A DNA stretch of 13,720 nucleotides from assembly GCA_031265345.1 (NCBI GenBank), contig JAISCU010000351.1, forward strand, positions 1 through 13,720, given 5' to 3'. The first letter of the stretch is position 1, and every line of letters begins with the position of its first letter. The notes beneath the pieces are model-generated. The model worked only from the letters and a program-made list of their open reading frames with translations. It searched no databases and was not told the DNA's origin. The DNA comes from Bifidobacteriaceae bacterium. Lineage in GTDB: Bacteria; Actinomycetota; Actinomycetes; Actinomycetales; WQXJ01. This document shows positions 12,401-13,692 of this stretch, one piece after another. A program made the translations under genes and the position numbers.

Positions 12401-12789
12401 TCCTGGGCGCTGGCGAGGCTGGGCGGCTCGGGGTCCTCGTCGCCGGTCGGGGCCTGCGGGTCCTCCTCGCTCCCCTCGGTGCCGTCCACGCTGGGCGCCG
12501 CGTCCAGGGGCTGGGGCTCAGCGTCGGTCGCGGCGTCCGTCGGCGTGGCGTCCGGGCCGGGCTCCGAGTCCTGGGCTGTCGCCGTCGCTTCGTTCGGCGG
12601 AGGGGTCGGCTCGGCGGCTCCCGACACCGGCGCGGCCACCGGGATCATCAGCGCTGCCGCGATCAGCGCGGCCATCACTCGGCGAACCGCGCGCGCTCCG
12701 CCGCGGCCATCTGCCTCATGCGGGTTCCGAGCGACGTGCCGCCCGCCGGATGGCCGCGACCCGAATTGCCCTGTGCCTACCGAGAACAT
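1..12789 (-). CDS. Giant secreted multi-domain repeat surface protein (putative adhesin), C-terminus outside window
   Basis: The minus-strand frame is open from the ATG at 12789 to base 1, giving 4263 codons with no stop. The nearest in-frame upstream stop is the TAG at 12864-12862. AGGAG lies 7 bases before the ATG, which decides the start. Domains in order: signal peptide (residues 1 to about 59), acidic Pro-rich linker (60-130), then four solenoid blocks of glycine-rich repeats (about 296-606, 1012-1454, 1832-2097, 2509-2824). Each block is followed by a conserved cap, an Ig-like and a YYxV module. After these come bacterial-repeat and InlB-B-like repeats (about 3139-3222, 3417-3826) and Ig-like and cadherin-like domains to the edge. 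Only six Cys were found. No catalytic motif was recognised. The glycine-rich 'AGIGGG/TISG' pattern resembles beta-helical surface proteins often annotated as carbohydrate-binding (Cthe_2159-like). Adhesion or glycan binding is inferred. A sortase signal, S-layer homology domain or other anchor would lie beyond base 1. Confidence 0.93.
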   Translation of the reverse strand, partial: MFSVGTGQFGSRPSGGRHVARNPHEADGRGGARAVRRVMAALIAAALMIPVAAPVSGAAEPTPPPNEATATAQDSEPGPDATPTDAATDAEPQPLDAAPSVDGTEGSEEDPQAPTGDEDPEPPSLASAQDASPFDNGNAARYAAPLAVVTFTSTGSGTYYYQVDDAADTGSAPTSPEDLLMKATGQETLLQGANRLVLKGVAQHMDTPTAKTVYLVGTDPDSGGWSDIYKIDVPALDGPIRVTNDNTAEVVKNKDDTIENVVMIQTTGADTYKISSGLKNTAGANYGSPDGWWAELNDLDGLRFDTDTLMLAGLTGNRALAVSGANTTASQPLQLTVRDSAMAPVVVSPLAVTERGDVTLNVEGTNTMTVGGAGGRAAINVPQAADGNSGRITITSSTQGQLAAKTSAQSSSYAAGIGGNPAQGAGYITIEGDVRLTAVGGPGGTSASYYGGAGIGGSGAYGGNGGAMGQITIRGDAFVYATTASTSNQTAAIGAAGYGRIGNGSENSYLGDANWVHIEDQATVLAAVPGVYAVPAIGLRSDSDGPGSVTISGGFVVARTNTNVKTSPAIAAGSNGKVTITGGSVRANNPSATGVRGIKNPVDASGQALYPVYVPAASADGVDLTDRDIDLGVTYPLHTLTADQRAWLVASGNYFPSPGAVPLADPTASANNVTYLSAQAWLPAGLYKSISVAQTPAGAPAKAMAADVQASTDGSPAFNASARTNVVAVPVDLGVTTDGKQGGANSTELTFALSPAAPGLALADVQFSYVNAAFTTAGELTSTDQGATYTVPLDWDVTPGSASAKVRAHGYLTLDDAAFSVYWNQAVDVAPLNDGQGRRFFTSILGGARFSSTWPGTMYYQYGGTPPASAQALVDSGPDTAATIVGDNTVPGLVDYSLAVADEPKLYVVVKGTNNHLSELIEFAFPAYTGDLDWFALPGDTASPNVTQTVQSGGRDYRLTGLIDDLSWLNGQDLELKTVPVELGQALGSTARSYTVDGASVAGATVPLRLNGLTVTGSGAAPLALTGNAQVALSVDGDNVLAGPASMAGVNVPVGSDLAIASATKGTLEATGGSLAAGIGGNSQVVGTGAISISGSAQVTAAGGLCAAGIGGGTVKTTASTPGDISISGEAEVTATGGSGIGCPDTIYTTGAGIGGGGGGAGHGGTVTISDSAQVIAVGGSSASAAGGSGIGSGGGTSTSGGTVTISDSASVQATAGNQGAAIGGGRQGADQTIRIMDAAHVNAQGSVNGAAIGGGNRGNGGTIEIAGSAQVTANAWASGGGVYGGAGIGGGYAGAGGTITISGTTRVTATGGGSPDSCHGAGIGGGCMGGMGQVTISGAAVVSAYTQYEGVGIGGNGTNGAATGDFIRITGSDQDGWPAVLAYGQYGGIGGSNSASAIQGSITVEGGFVAARTAQAADYAIGNVLGAVTITGGSVHPATGAKGVSGVQSPVGAGGEPVYPLYIPAYSGADLTDLDLESPPFGYAEHTITAEQLEFVAASDPAAFPAPAAVPATGADQDKLAATLWAPVSELSGITLRGVSGFAAQVKSGVVPPYSAALDQNVLRAQSVTVAVTANGTAHEATTTELTLTFDKPVPGLAADQVTVTDGTVSATVDLDGWATADGGVTWVLPVTGVSGQGTVQVDVGSLPAGMTDYALLGVPATVTVKREAEVTLTPGRNWRALDSAAVVGFGSDVAVVDADNPAPQYWYISQDVSAPAPADGAAVKAAAQAAGAGLGGSGAIRVGAVGTATANSIRVSSLADASAQVVYVAAEYADPEVPTVTHFSKPIAIPVDAYSAPVNLVATDVDVSAALSLDTMSASTWAIDGASGEFEAINGLVLSIADDSLELQGLAGTRRVTANGGGFTGDPIRVRLNDTTIAGPDSAEAVALSNGANVALDVAGTNSITGSGSAAAVIRVPYESSESGGLASQLTIASSTGGALEATKTAGSGSSVIGGNASEGAGAITIGGDVRLTVGTKVASPGNAGLIGGGPTAGKAGAIVIEDHARVRVKAFNASSPAIGSATRGTVGGDSTVTIRGDATVVTDGTIGGGYGGASVLVEGGFVVVSRMTGSEVQILGGSVYPAAAVGAIDLPVDGNGKGVYPLYVPAVLADGTSLTDLDVGGDSLPYVQHTITEDQQDWLAGFVGGVGFTPFPSPGTFPATPADSAQLAAVLWVPVPDAAAAPGAIVGDIKLGQAPGFGGALQAGARILGQPVSWSVNTSTNVVALLAGIDDVSADGKLGEQTTTAVTLRLDRAVPDLAVGSVVVVPGSGYFTISGFTTSDGGLTYRINLAAQPGEGGIWIGMASHSYVAVAVQGEVYRDQNPELTVTDPGTRYFTSIGGNFAVTTNWSGKYYAQVGGTLPATVDELKDAAQLSGDLAYGDNTINDGAVAYGYTAQQEIPAYWAFQADNGNWSQIVQSAIPAYTGDPNWFALPAGTASDTVTQTVQADATNYQFSGLTGELGWLNGRDLSVAKVPVELGSALDGARSHTVDGASVADVTVPLRLNGWTSTGTAAASPLGLTGDATVNLTLDSTNTLTGPLDLAGLAVPPGSKLTIGSSGQLVVNGGSNAAGIGGASGSASGTVEIAGKARVTAKGGFNGAGIGGGNMGAGGATRIAGGAQVVASSSRYGAGIGGGYGGAGGTVAIDVGAVVSAEGASNGAGIGGGAAGGPGGETTIGGNARVTATGGRHAAGIGGGIGSAMGRIVIGGQARVYATGGGTGAGIGSDGAGTVGASAADSVTIEGDALVVAESLDSAVGIGGGNSAAASGSVTITGGTVLASPGRSDMAAIGGVAAGAVKITGGNVYAAQTDIGAGGPVGADDKSVHPLYVPTTIGAMNLRDKTITSADWPDGSLKTISPAALDQLAAWEIESYWPADLAGVAWVPGDQTENTLYSGFQADGTVIEDASGAALALVSPQFRTLASATSTLLNILTTGLNELTVTQDGVAGTATTRVLTFTLAEPADFTDGMVALEPQGSFAASKVGVLTDVEGSGNKQYQLRITGDWAEGDVLRVTFQAPTDGDNPHVYPLVHDVTLHRDAAPPVLIDPVGERETKATASATVTASEAGQLFYVVAPAEDPAPSPDEVKDGTRLEMTAGVNTIAITGLTSDPEYKVYVLAQDLEGLWSAAVTEIDLGAVYPFSVGLAPGSEGHGSIVNASSLASEYPAGAVIELKAEGVGGFALERWDDGGAGGEFGGVHDTETSYTMPSHEAHLQAHFEYRVEYLSAVALDGAVGTATTTQVQLTFASDIPGGLYPAHVLLPSGLSATAVQRTGLGVYVVSVSGVSAEGSVPFEVASPGVALVPAVRDADLHYDSTAPVLAEAGWSRPSVNAGSVSFDASESGSYYFLVDSVGSVVPSVDAVVDGARSGAMGSGLNTVVLDGVDLTSGAGRVVYVVGVDAEGNRSAVVALPLGAFSVLTVSVEPAGSGSASAGAGSYAEGWQVELTASPAKGWAFSRWEPVSGATVDMFADPDDAATTFTMPGNAATVRAVFEKRTLLVGFDLSVPPAVADPPAWSASDMTVIGGRVGTPLGVPSLDDYRFVGWYTEPQALDGADPAGAWDFGSDVVTADMIADDGVTVTLYGAWASKYGEVHYVLGGTVEEPVLPADVAPDRVLIGSRLADAPGFATELKRAGYSFDGWFLDAGFLQPVTPDTVLDGLSATVRAKWLENGQGDYYVYHWKVSSTGVETLDSMVPGQAQIGRTVTASPVGLTGYVYDSASSTVKGVVTGAPDAVLALDLYYKAKSVAVVFAPAGGAPQPATFGGYYDELVPVPETVEWAGHAFLGWFGPGGTKWDFSSTALTEENGVTGIDGVAGSLTLTAHWAAGPSASGTTGKVGLAGEAELAGTVTADGANGASITKAAVVTDAPWVDDASIEPGLDGKVRFEAGTLRAGEYKFTVEYTDSNGLTATADFTATVVAPPVVSGETTRTIPVDGTADFTMAVVSGATIKSTAVTGEQSVTERVTASAGGAVSFDAEGLSAGVYHFWVAWKDDLGQSSSATGFTVTVQVKPSGAGRNVDLADDRAEGSVTPLSDVAGTNLQALTGASFTQPEHGVLALKDGSLVYTPEEGWQGVAPFEVTVCDDLDQCVVLDYSFTVLSVYVAPVAPVVSGDTAVIGVGQVADLTGTVTVDPVHNPTIESAFVTPFVDWMAKATITPEKDGSVAFVAGSLGPDVYEFIVRYTDSNGLFADAEFVVTVVAKPLVSGETSKRVAVGGTAAFELTVASDVTIASAAYSDVPEGATVTAGTDGTVTFEAGELPPAV
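476..758 (-). repeat. Cadherin-like (Big_9-type) domain
   Basis: Residues about 4011-4105. Segments are PSGAGRNVDLADDRAEGS, TQPEHGVLALKDGSLVYTPE and GWQGVAPFEVTVCDDLDQC. The motif P.HG.L....GSL.YTP..GW.G...F...V.D is diagnostic of the cadherin-like bacterial tandem repeat, found in large adhesins. Two Cys (residues 4083 and 4089) could form a disulphide. Confidence 0.75.
765..1290 (-). repeat. Ig-like A and B domains, first pair
   Basis: Domain A (about 1290-1020): VGLAGEAELAGTVTADG, ASIEPGLDGKVRFEAGTL and YKFTVEYTDSNGLTATADFT. Domain B (about 1020-765): VSGETTRTIPVDGTADFTM, GGAVSFDAEGLSAGVYHFW and SATGFTVTVQV. Both are beta-sandwich-like with a closing VT(V)V strand. The pair recurs at 1-474. 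Confidence 0.7.
1315..1555 (-). repeat. InlB B-repeat-like domain, copy 3
   Basis: Residues about 3745-3826. Segments are VVFAPAGGAPQPATFGGYYD, VEWAGHAFLGWFGPGGTKWD, FSSTALTEENGV and GSLTLTAHWAAG. Same frame as copies 1 and 2, with GW followed by W.F and the final LTAHW. Confidence 0.8.
1555..1775 (-). repeat. MucBP-like domain
   Basis: Residues about 3672-3745. Segments are GDYYVYHWKVSSTGVETLDS, GQAQIGRTVTASPVGLTGYV, STVKGVVTG and ALDLYYKAKSV. The layout (V.Y...DG..........G..G......P..L.GY.......G.V......V..YY) is that of MucBP-type domains, which bind mucin in some lactobacillar and listerial adhesins. The match is by layout only. It lies between InlB-B repeats, a common arrangement. Confidence 0.6.
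1785..2027 (-). repeat. InlB B-repeat-like domain, copy 2
   Basis: Residues about 3588-3669. Segments are VHYVLGGTVEEPVLPADV, LKRAGYSFDGWFLDAGFLQ and DGLSATVRAKW. Same GY.F.GWF.......A.W frame as copy 1, with which it is contiguous. Confidence 0.8.
2030..2303 (-). repeat. InlB B-repeat-like domain, copy 1
   Basis: Residues about 3497-3587. Segments are IGGRVGTPLGVPSLDDYRFV, GWYTEPQALDG, AWDFGSDVVTADMIADDG and VTLYGAWA. The order 'Y.F.GWYT......W.F....V......LYA.W' is the hallmark of Listeria-Bacteroides (InlB B) repeats, a beta-grasp fold used in surface adhesins. Confidence 0.85.
2300..2540 (-). repeat. Bacterial repeat domain (divergent InlB-B type), copy 2
   Basis: Residues about 3417-3497. 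Segments are VEPAGSGSASAGAGSYAEG, WQVELTASPAKGWAFSRW and TTFTMPGNAATVRAVFEKR. This is a textbook match to the pattern described for copy 1, including the terminal FTMP...A.V.A.F strand. Confidence 0.85.
2545..2770 (-). repeat. YYxV module, copy 6
   Basis: Residues about 3341-3416. Segments are GSYYFLVDSVGSVVPSVDAV, GLNTVVLDGVDL and VVYVVGVDAEGNRSAVVAL. Same domain as copy 5 in protein sequence but written in different codons (many GGT, GCT, TCT and GTT), which marks the codon-use shift described in the findings. Confidence 0.7.
2845..3125 (-). repeat. Ig-like module, copy 5
   Basis: Residues about 3222-3316. Begins ALDGAVGTATTTQVQLTF, followed by ASDIPGGLYPAHVLLPSG and VYVVSVSGVSAEGSVPFEV. 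Here the module follows a bacterial-repeat domain instead of a solenoid, so the Ig-YYxV pair is shuffled as a unit. Codon use changes at its downstream border near 2850. Confidence 0.65.
3125..3376 (-). repeat. Bacterial repeat domain (divergent InlB-B type), copy 1
   Basis: Residues about 3139-3222. Segments are SEGHGSIVNASSLASEYPAG, VIELKAEGVGGFALERWDDG and TSYTMPSHEAHLQAHFEY. The pattern GxGS...Y..G..V.L.A....GF...W.......Y.MP...A.....F is that of the divergent InlB B-repeat family (Flg_new_2 type), small beta domains that form rod-like stalks on bacterial surface proteins. Confidence 0.8.
3376..3585 (-). repeat. YYxV module, copy 5
   Basis: Residues about 3069-3139. Segments are GQLFYVVAPAEDPAPSPDEV, GVNTIAITGLTSDPEYKVYV and AQDLEGLWSAAVTEIDLG. 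The latter part is the most FN3-like of the six copies. Confidence 0.7.
3668..3978 (-). repeat. Ig-like module, copy 4
   Basis: Residues about 2938-3041. Begins TQDGVAGTATTRVLTFTL, followed by AEPADFTDGMVALEPQG, then YQLRITGDWAEGDVLRVTF. It occupies the place after solenoid 4 that copy 2 has after solenoid 2. Confidence 0.65.
4120..4320 (-). repeat. Cap module, copy 4 (divergent)
   Basis: Residues about 2824-2891, after solenoid 4. Key segments are HPLYVPTTIGAM, LRDKTITSADWPDG, LKTISPAALDQLAAW and LAGVAWVPG. It keeps LYVP and the WVP end but has replaced the HTIT(A/E)DQ motif with KTISPAALDQ, so it is the most divergent copy. Confidence 0.65.
4320..5265 (-). repeat. Solenoid block 4 (about eight AGIGGG repeats)
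   Basis: Residues about 2509-2824. About eight regular repeats: NAAGIGGASG, GAGIGGGNMGAGG, GAGIGGGYGGAGG, GAGIGGGAAGGPGG, AAGIGGGIGSAMG, GAGIGSDGAG, AVGIGGGNSAA and AAIGGVAAGA. They alternate with strands such as VEIAGKARVTAKGG and IVIGGQARVYATGG. It matches block 2 in the partner supra-repeat but is shorter by roughly 390 bases. Codons ending in C or G dominate, as in the rest of the first 9.9 kb of the gene. Confidence 0.85.
5265..5516 (-). repeat. YTGD linker module, copy 2
   Basis: Residues about 2425-2509. Segments are YTGDPNWFALPAGTAS, VTQTVQADATNYQFSGLTG, LGWLNGRDLSVAKVPVELG, HTVDGASV and VPLRLNGW. At DNA level the stretch from 5270 matches that from 9758 at an offset of 4488, and the stretch from 5511 matches that from 10002 at 4491, both multiples of three. 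Confidence 0.8.
5516..5740 (-). repeat. YYxV module, copy 4
   Basis: Residues about 2351-2425. Segments are GKYYAQVGGTLPATVDEL, LAYGDNTINDGAV and AYWAFQADNGNWSQIVQ. It is the partner of copy 2 and shows clear similarity to it over the whole module. Confidence 0.65.
5810..6112 (-). repeat. Ig-like module, copy 3
   Basis: Residues about 2227-2327. Begins SADGKLGEQTTTAVTLRL, followed by DRAVPDLAVGSVVVVPG, then LTYRINLAAQPGEGG and YVAVAVQGEVY. It occupies the same place after solenoid 3 as copy 1 does after solenoid 1. Confidence 0.65.
6260..6495 (-). repeat. Cap module, copy 3
   Basis: Residues about 2099-2177, after solenoid 3. Key segments are YPLYVPAVLADG, TSLTDLDVGG, YVQHTITEDQQDWLAG, FPSPGTFPAT and LAAVLWVPV. 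Its LYVP codons lie 4479 bases from those of copy 1, in keeping with the supra-repeat. Confidence 0.75.
6500..7295 (-). repeat. Solenoid block 3 (short, degenerate)
   Basis: Residues about 1832-2097. The lead-in resembles block 1 (NGLVLSIADDSLELQGLAG; VALDVAGTNSITGSG). About four Gly-turn motifs follow: SVIGGNAS, GLIGGGPT, PAIGSATRG and GTIGGGYGGA. The intervening strands read AITIGGDVRLTV and VTIRGDATVVTDG. Its start lies about 4.6 kb from the equivalent point of block 1, so it is the duplicated partner of that block with fewer repeat copies. Confidence 0.8.
7405..7680 (-). repeat. YYxV module, copy 3
   Basis: Residues about 1704-1796. Segments are PQYWYISQDVSAPAPADGA, IRVGAVGTATANSIRVSS and QVVYVAAEYADPEVP. 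It links solenoid module 2 to solenoid module 3, that is, it lies at the junction of the two supra-repeats. Confidence 0.6.
7775..8090 (-). repeat. Ig-like module, copy 2
   Basis: Residues about 1567-1672. Begins TANGTAHEATTTELTLTF, followed by DKPVPGLAADQVTVTDG and a later WVLPVTGVSGQGTVQVDVG. This is the clearest match to bacterial Ig-like repeat domains, and best shows the TTTELTLTF signature common to all five copies. Confidence 0.7.
8190..8425 (-). repeat. Cap module, copy 2
   Basis: Residues about 1456-1534, after solenoid 2. Key segments are YPLYIPAYSG, ADLTDLDLE, YAEHTITAEQLEFVAA, FPAPAAVPAT and LAATLWAPV. The near-invariant LYxP, LTDLD, HTIT and (L/W)xxxxFPxP positions match the other copies. 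Confidence 0.75.
8430..9755 (-). repeat. Solenoid block 2 (longest; about eleven AGIGGG repeats)
   Basis: Residues about 1012-1454. I count about eleven repeats of roughly 27-40 residues with the consensus GAGIGGGxxGxGG-TxTISGxAxVTATGG. Examples are CAAGIGGGTVK, GAGIGGGGGGAGHGG, GAAIGGGNRGNGG, GAGIGGGYAGAGG and GAGIGGGCMGGMG. A 30-base stretch is repeated exactly within it (9160-9189 and 9271-9300), indicating recent repeat expansion. Four of the protein's six cysteines are here (residues 1106, 1143, 1319, 1328). A beta-helix fold and ligand binding along its face are inferred. Confidence 0.85.
9160..9300 (-). repeat. Exact 30-base direct repeat pair inside solenoid 2
   Basis: Bases 9160-9189 and 9271-9300 are identical over 30 bases, with a period of 111 bases (37 codons). 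They encode the strand GGTVTISDSA in each repeat. The perfect DNA identity, against degenerate neighbours, points to recent slippage or unequal recombination. Confidence 0.9.
9755..10010 (-). repeat. YTGD linker module, copy 1
   Basis: Residues about 927-1012, between the YYxV module and solenoid 2. Segments are YTGDLDWFALPGDTAS, VTQTVQSGGRDYRLTGLIDD, LSWLNGQDLELKTVPVELG, YTVDGASV and VPLRLNGLTV. It is found only before solenoids 2 and 4. The DNA is clearly similar to 5265-5516. Confidence 0.8.
10010..10225 (-). repeat. YYxV module, copy 2
   Basis: Residues about 856-927. Segments are GTMYYQYGGTPPASAQAL, then LYVVVKGTNNHLSELIEF. It aligns with copy 4 in the partner supra-repeat (GKYYAQVGGTLPATVDEL) at a spacing of about 4.49 kb. 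Confidence 0.65.
10300..10595 (-). repeat. Ig-like module, copy 1 (TxELTFxLxxxxPGL)
   Basis: Residues about 732-831. Starts TTDGKQGGANSTELTFAL, with PGLALADVQFSY next and later YTVPLDWDV. The pattern of alternating hydrophobic strands and a 'transition' motif like that in other bacterial Ig-like repeats suggests a beta-sandwich. Five copies exist in the protein, each followed within about 130 residues by a YYxV module or an equivalent. Confidence 0.65.
10735..10970 (-). repeat. Cap module, copy 1 (LYVP...HTIT...DQ...W)
   Basis: Residues about 607-686, directly after solenoid 1. Key segments are YPVYVPA, VDLTDRDIDLG, YPLHTLTADQRAWLVA, YFPSPGAVP and AQAWLPAG. The same order of segments recurs after each of the other three solenoid blocks. 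It may close the beta-helix at its C-terminal end (inference). I do not recognise a named family. Confidence 0.75.
10975..11905 (-). repeat. Solenoid block 1 of the giant protein (glycine-rich beta repeats)
   Basis: Residues about 296-606. A lead-in rich in beta-strand pattern (LDGLRFDTDTLMLAGLTG, then TLNVEGTNTMTVGG) is followed by about five degenerate repeats with the motifs AAGIGGNP, GAGIGGSG, AAIGAAGYG, PAIGLRS and PAIAAGS. Each is followed by a strand such as ITIEGDVRLTA or ITIRGDAFVYA. The last strands read VTITGGSVRA. The alternation of a tight Gly turn and a beta strand predicts a right-handed beta-helix or related solenoid. It is most like block 3, one supra-repeat downstream. Confidence 0.8.
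12088..12321 (-). repeat. YYxV fibronectin-like module, copy 1
   Basis: Residues about 157-234. Segments are GTYYYQVDDA, an SAPTSPEDL stretch, GANRLVLKGV and KTVYLVGTDPDSGGWSDIYK. The layout YYxV - P-rich turn - GxN strand - (V/Y)Y(V/L)xxxDxxGxxS resembles the chitobiase/FN3-like pattern in bacterial surface proteins. It is the first folded module after the acidic linker. Confidence 0.6.
12400..12612 (-). other. Acidic, proline-rich linker after the signal peptide
   Basis: Residues about 60-130 consist almost only of Pro, Glu, Asp, Ala, Thr, Gly and Ser, for example EPTPPPNEAT, TPTDAATDAEPQP and GSEEDPQAPTGDEDPEPP. The composition predicts a disordered, highly negative spacer between the membrane-exit point and the first folded module. 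Such linkers are common after signal peptides of Gram-positive surface proteins. Confidence 0.8.
12613..12789 (-). other. Long N-terminal signal peptide
   Basis: Residues 1-38 form an unusually long, Gly/Arg-rich n-region ending in AVRRV. A hydrophobic core follows (about 39-54, MAALIAAALMIPVAAP), then a small-residue cleavage region (VSGAA, likely cut after A58 or A59). Export across the membrane is strongly suggested. The RR pair just before the core is only weakly Tat-like because the rest of the motif is absent, so the Sec route is more likely. If the true start were Met39 the signal would be short, but the ribosome binding site supports the upstream ATG. Confidence 0.85.
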
Positions 12790-12795
12790 TTCCCA

Positions 12796-12801
12796 ACTCC
12801 T
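12796..12801 (-). promoter_or_regulatory. Ribosome binding site of the giant gene
   Basis: Read on the minus strand, TAGGAG followed by TTGGGAA precedes the ATG at 12789. The AGGAG core sits 7 bases from the start codon. This near-consensus site favours the ATG at 12789 over the internal Met at residue 39 (12675), which has no comparable site in front of it. Confidence 0.85.
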
Positions 12802-13208
12802 AGCGCCAGGCGGCGGCCGCGTCCCGCGCGACCCCCGATCCAGCAGAAAAATCAGCCGAACCTACTCAAATGTCGATGCGGTCCCCTGTGGGGCCGCTCC
12901 TGCCCTGCATCCTTGGTCCCAGCCCTGGTCCCACGCCCGGCCCCCGAACGGGCCGCGGCTCTGGCCTGGCAGCGGACCCGCTTGCGCTAGTGCCCCGTCC
13001 GGGTACCGTGCGTCTCCAACTTCCGTTGCCCGATGCCGTCCCCGCAGCCACCAGCGTCACCACAGGTCATCCCGTTGGCGGCGAGCGTCTTGGCGGCTCG
13101 CGTCGCCCATACCCTGCGTGACGAGAGCGCCCATCCCCTGGTGCGCGCCGGGATCCGAGCTCGTCGCCAGGGCGGATGCGCCCCGCGCCGCGAGCGTCCC
13201 GAGGCGCG

Positions 13209-13224
13209 CCAAGACGGGTCTTGG
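13209..13224. repeat. Perfect inverted repeat (7-2-7), possible operator
   Basis: CCAAGAC-GG-GTCTTGG is a perfect dyad with a two-base centre, followed 8 bases later by the palindrome TTGATCAA (13233-13240). It has no T-run on either side, so a terminator is unlikely. A binding site for a dimeric regulator about 420 bases upstream of the giant gene is possible but unproven. Confidence 0.45.
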
Positions 13225-13493
13225 ACAACCTCTTGATCAACACCACTCAGCACTGCAATTCTCCGTACACCATTCGCTACAACTTGCCGAAAAGGTCCAG
13301 AGGGCTCTCGCGCCATGCTATCCAGAACGTCCGCGCGCTGTGCTCTATTCAAGCGCTCATCTCATTTCGCTCAGAGCTTCCCAACCACCTGGGCGCATAA
13401 CCGCAGGTCCGCGTGATTTCCGCGCTTGACCGCCGAATGGCCTACGCCCTTGGGGCAACCGACGGCCGCTATGGACGTACGCCGACCCCAATT

Positions 13494-13602
13494 GCGACCA
13501 AAACCCGTTCCGGGGACAAAACCCGGCCCCCGACCGTCCCCCGAACCCCCCGAAGTCCCATTCCACGCCGCTCCAGCCCCCAAACGCGACCAAAACCCGT
13601 TC
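13494..13602 (+). repeat. Direct repeats sharing CAAAACCCG, upstream of the rightward gene
   Basis: GCGACCAAAACCCGTTC occurs identically at 13494-13510 and 13586-13602. A third copy of the core CAAAACCCG is at 13517-13525. The cores start 18 and 74 bases apart. The array ends about 90 bases before the rightward start codon and may be a regulator site. Confidence 0.6.
13522..13559 (-). promoter_or_regulatory. Potential G-quadruplex tract
   Basis: On the minus strand five G-runs of 3, 6, 5, 5 and 3 bases are separated by loops of 5, 3, 6 and 2 bases. This meets the usual four-run, loops-up-to-seven rule for an intramolecular G-quadruplex with one run to spare. It sits inside the direct-repeat array, between the divergent genes. 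Confidence 0.55.
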
Positions 13603-13677
13603 GTTCCGCGTCAGAGATCGTTGACCAGTTCCCGGTTTTTATTCTCCTCATCGGTTGTGGCTCAATAGAACACGACG

Positions 13678-13687
13678 AGGAGTGAGG
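13678..13687 (+). promoter_or_regulatory. Ribosome binding site of the rightward gene
   Basis: AGGAG at 13678-13682 (10 bases before the ATG) and GAGG at 13684-13687 (5 bases before it) precede the ATG at 13693. Either could serve, and together they make this a credible start. Confidence 0.55.
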
Positions 13688-13692
13688 ATCAG

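Larger units (their letters stand above)
12790..13692. other. Divergent intergenic region, no convincing gene
   Basis: About 900 bases between the giant gene (leftward) and a rightward gene start. Short open frames occur on both strands but none has a good ribosome binding site with plausible protein composition. The part from about 13200 to 13430 is less G+C-rich than the rest. The region holds a perfect inverted repeat (13209-13224), three copies of a 9-base direct repeat (13499-13599) and a G-run tract (13522-13559). No recognisable RNA gene, terminator or mobile element was seen. Promoters of both flanking genes should lie here but none could be placed with confidence. Confidence 0.6.

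Noticed and set aside
12938..12955. Short hairpin CGGCCC-loop-GGGCCG in the leader side of the giant gene
   Set aside because: A six-base G+C-only stem is expected often by chance in this composition, with no T-run or other supporting signal.
13151..13163. Adjacent GGATCC and GAGCTC restriction-type sites resembling a cloning linker
   Set aside because: There is no other vector-like sequence around it and composition is continuous with the flanks, so coincidence is more likely.
12987..13352. Minus-strand open frame in the intergenic region (121 codons)
   Set aside because: No ribosome binding site is evident, the composition is Arg/Ala/Gly-rich and not protein-like, and no family was recognised. 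It could be chance in high-G+C DNA.
13621..13671. TTGACC (13621-13626) and TAGAAC (13666-13671) as -35 and -10 boxes of the rightward gene
   Set aside because: They are 39 bases apart, and neither has a matching partner box at 16-18 bases. A promoter cannot be assigned from these alone.
13413..13685. Plus-strand frames upstream of the rightward ATG (13413-13685, 13426-13668)
   Set aside because: They run through the C-tract and direct repeats, giving low-complexity Pro/Arg/Thr peptides. They end just before the better start at 13693.
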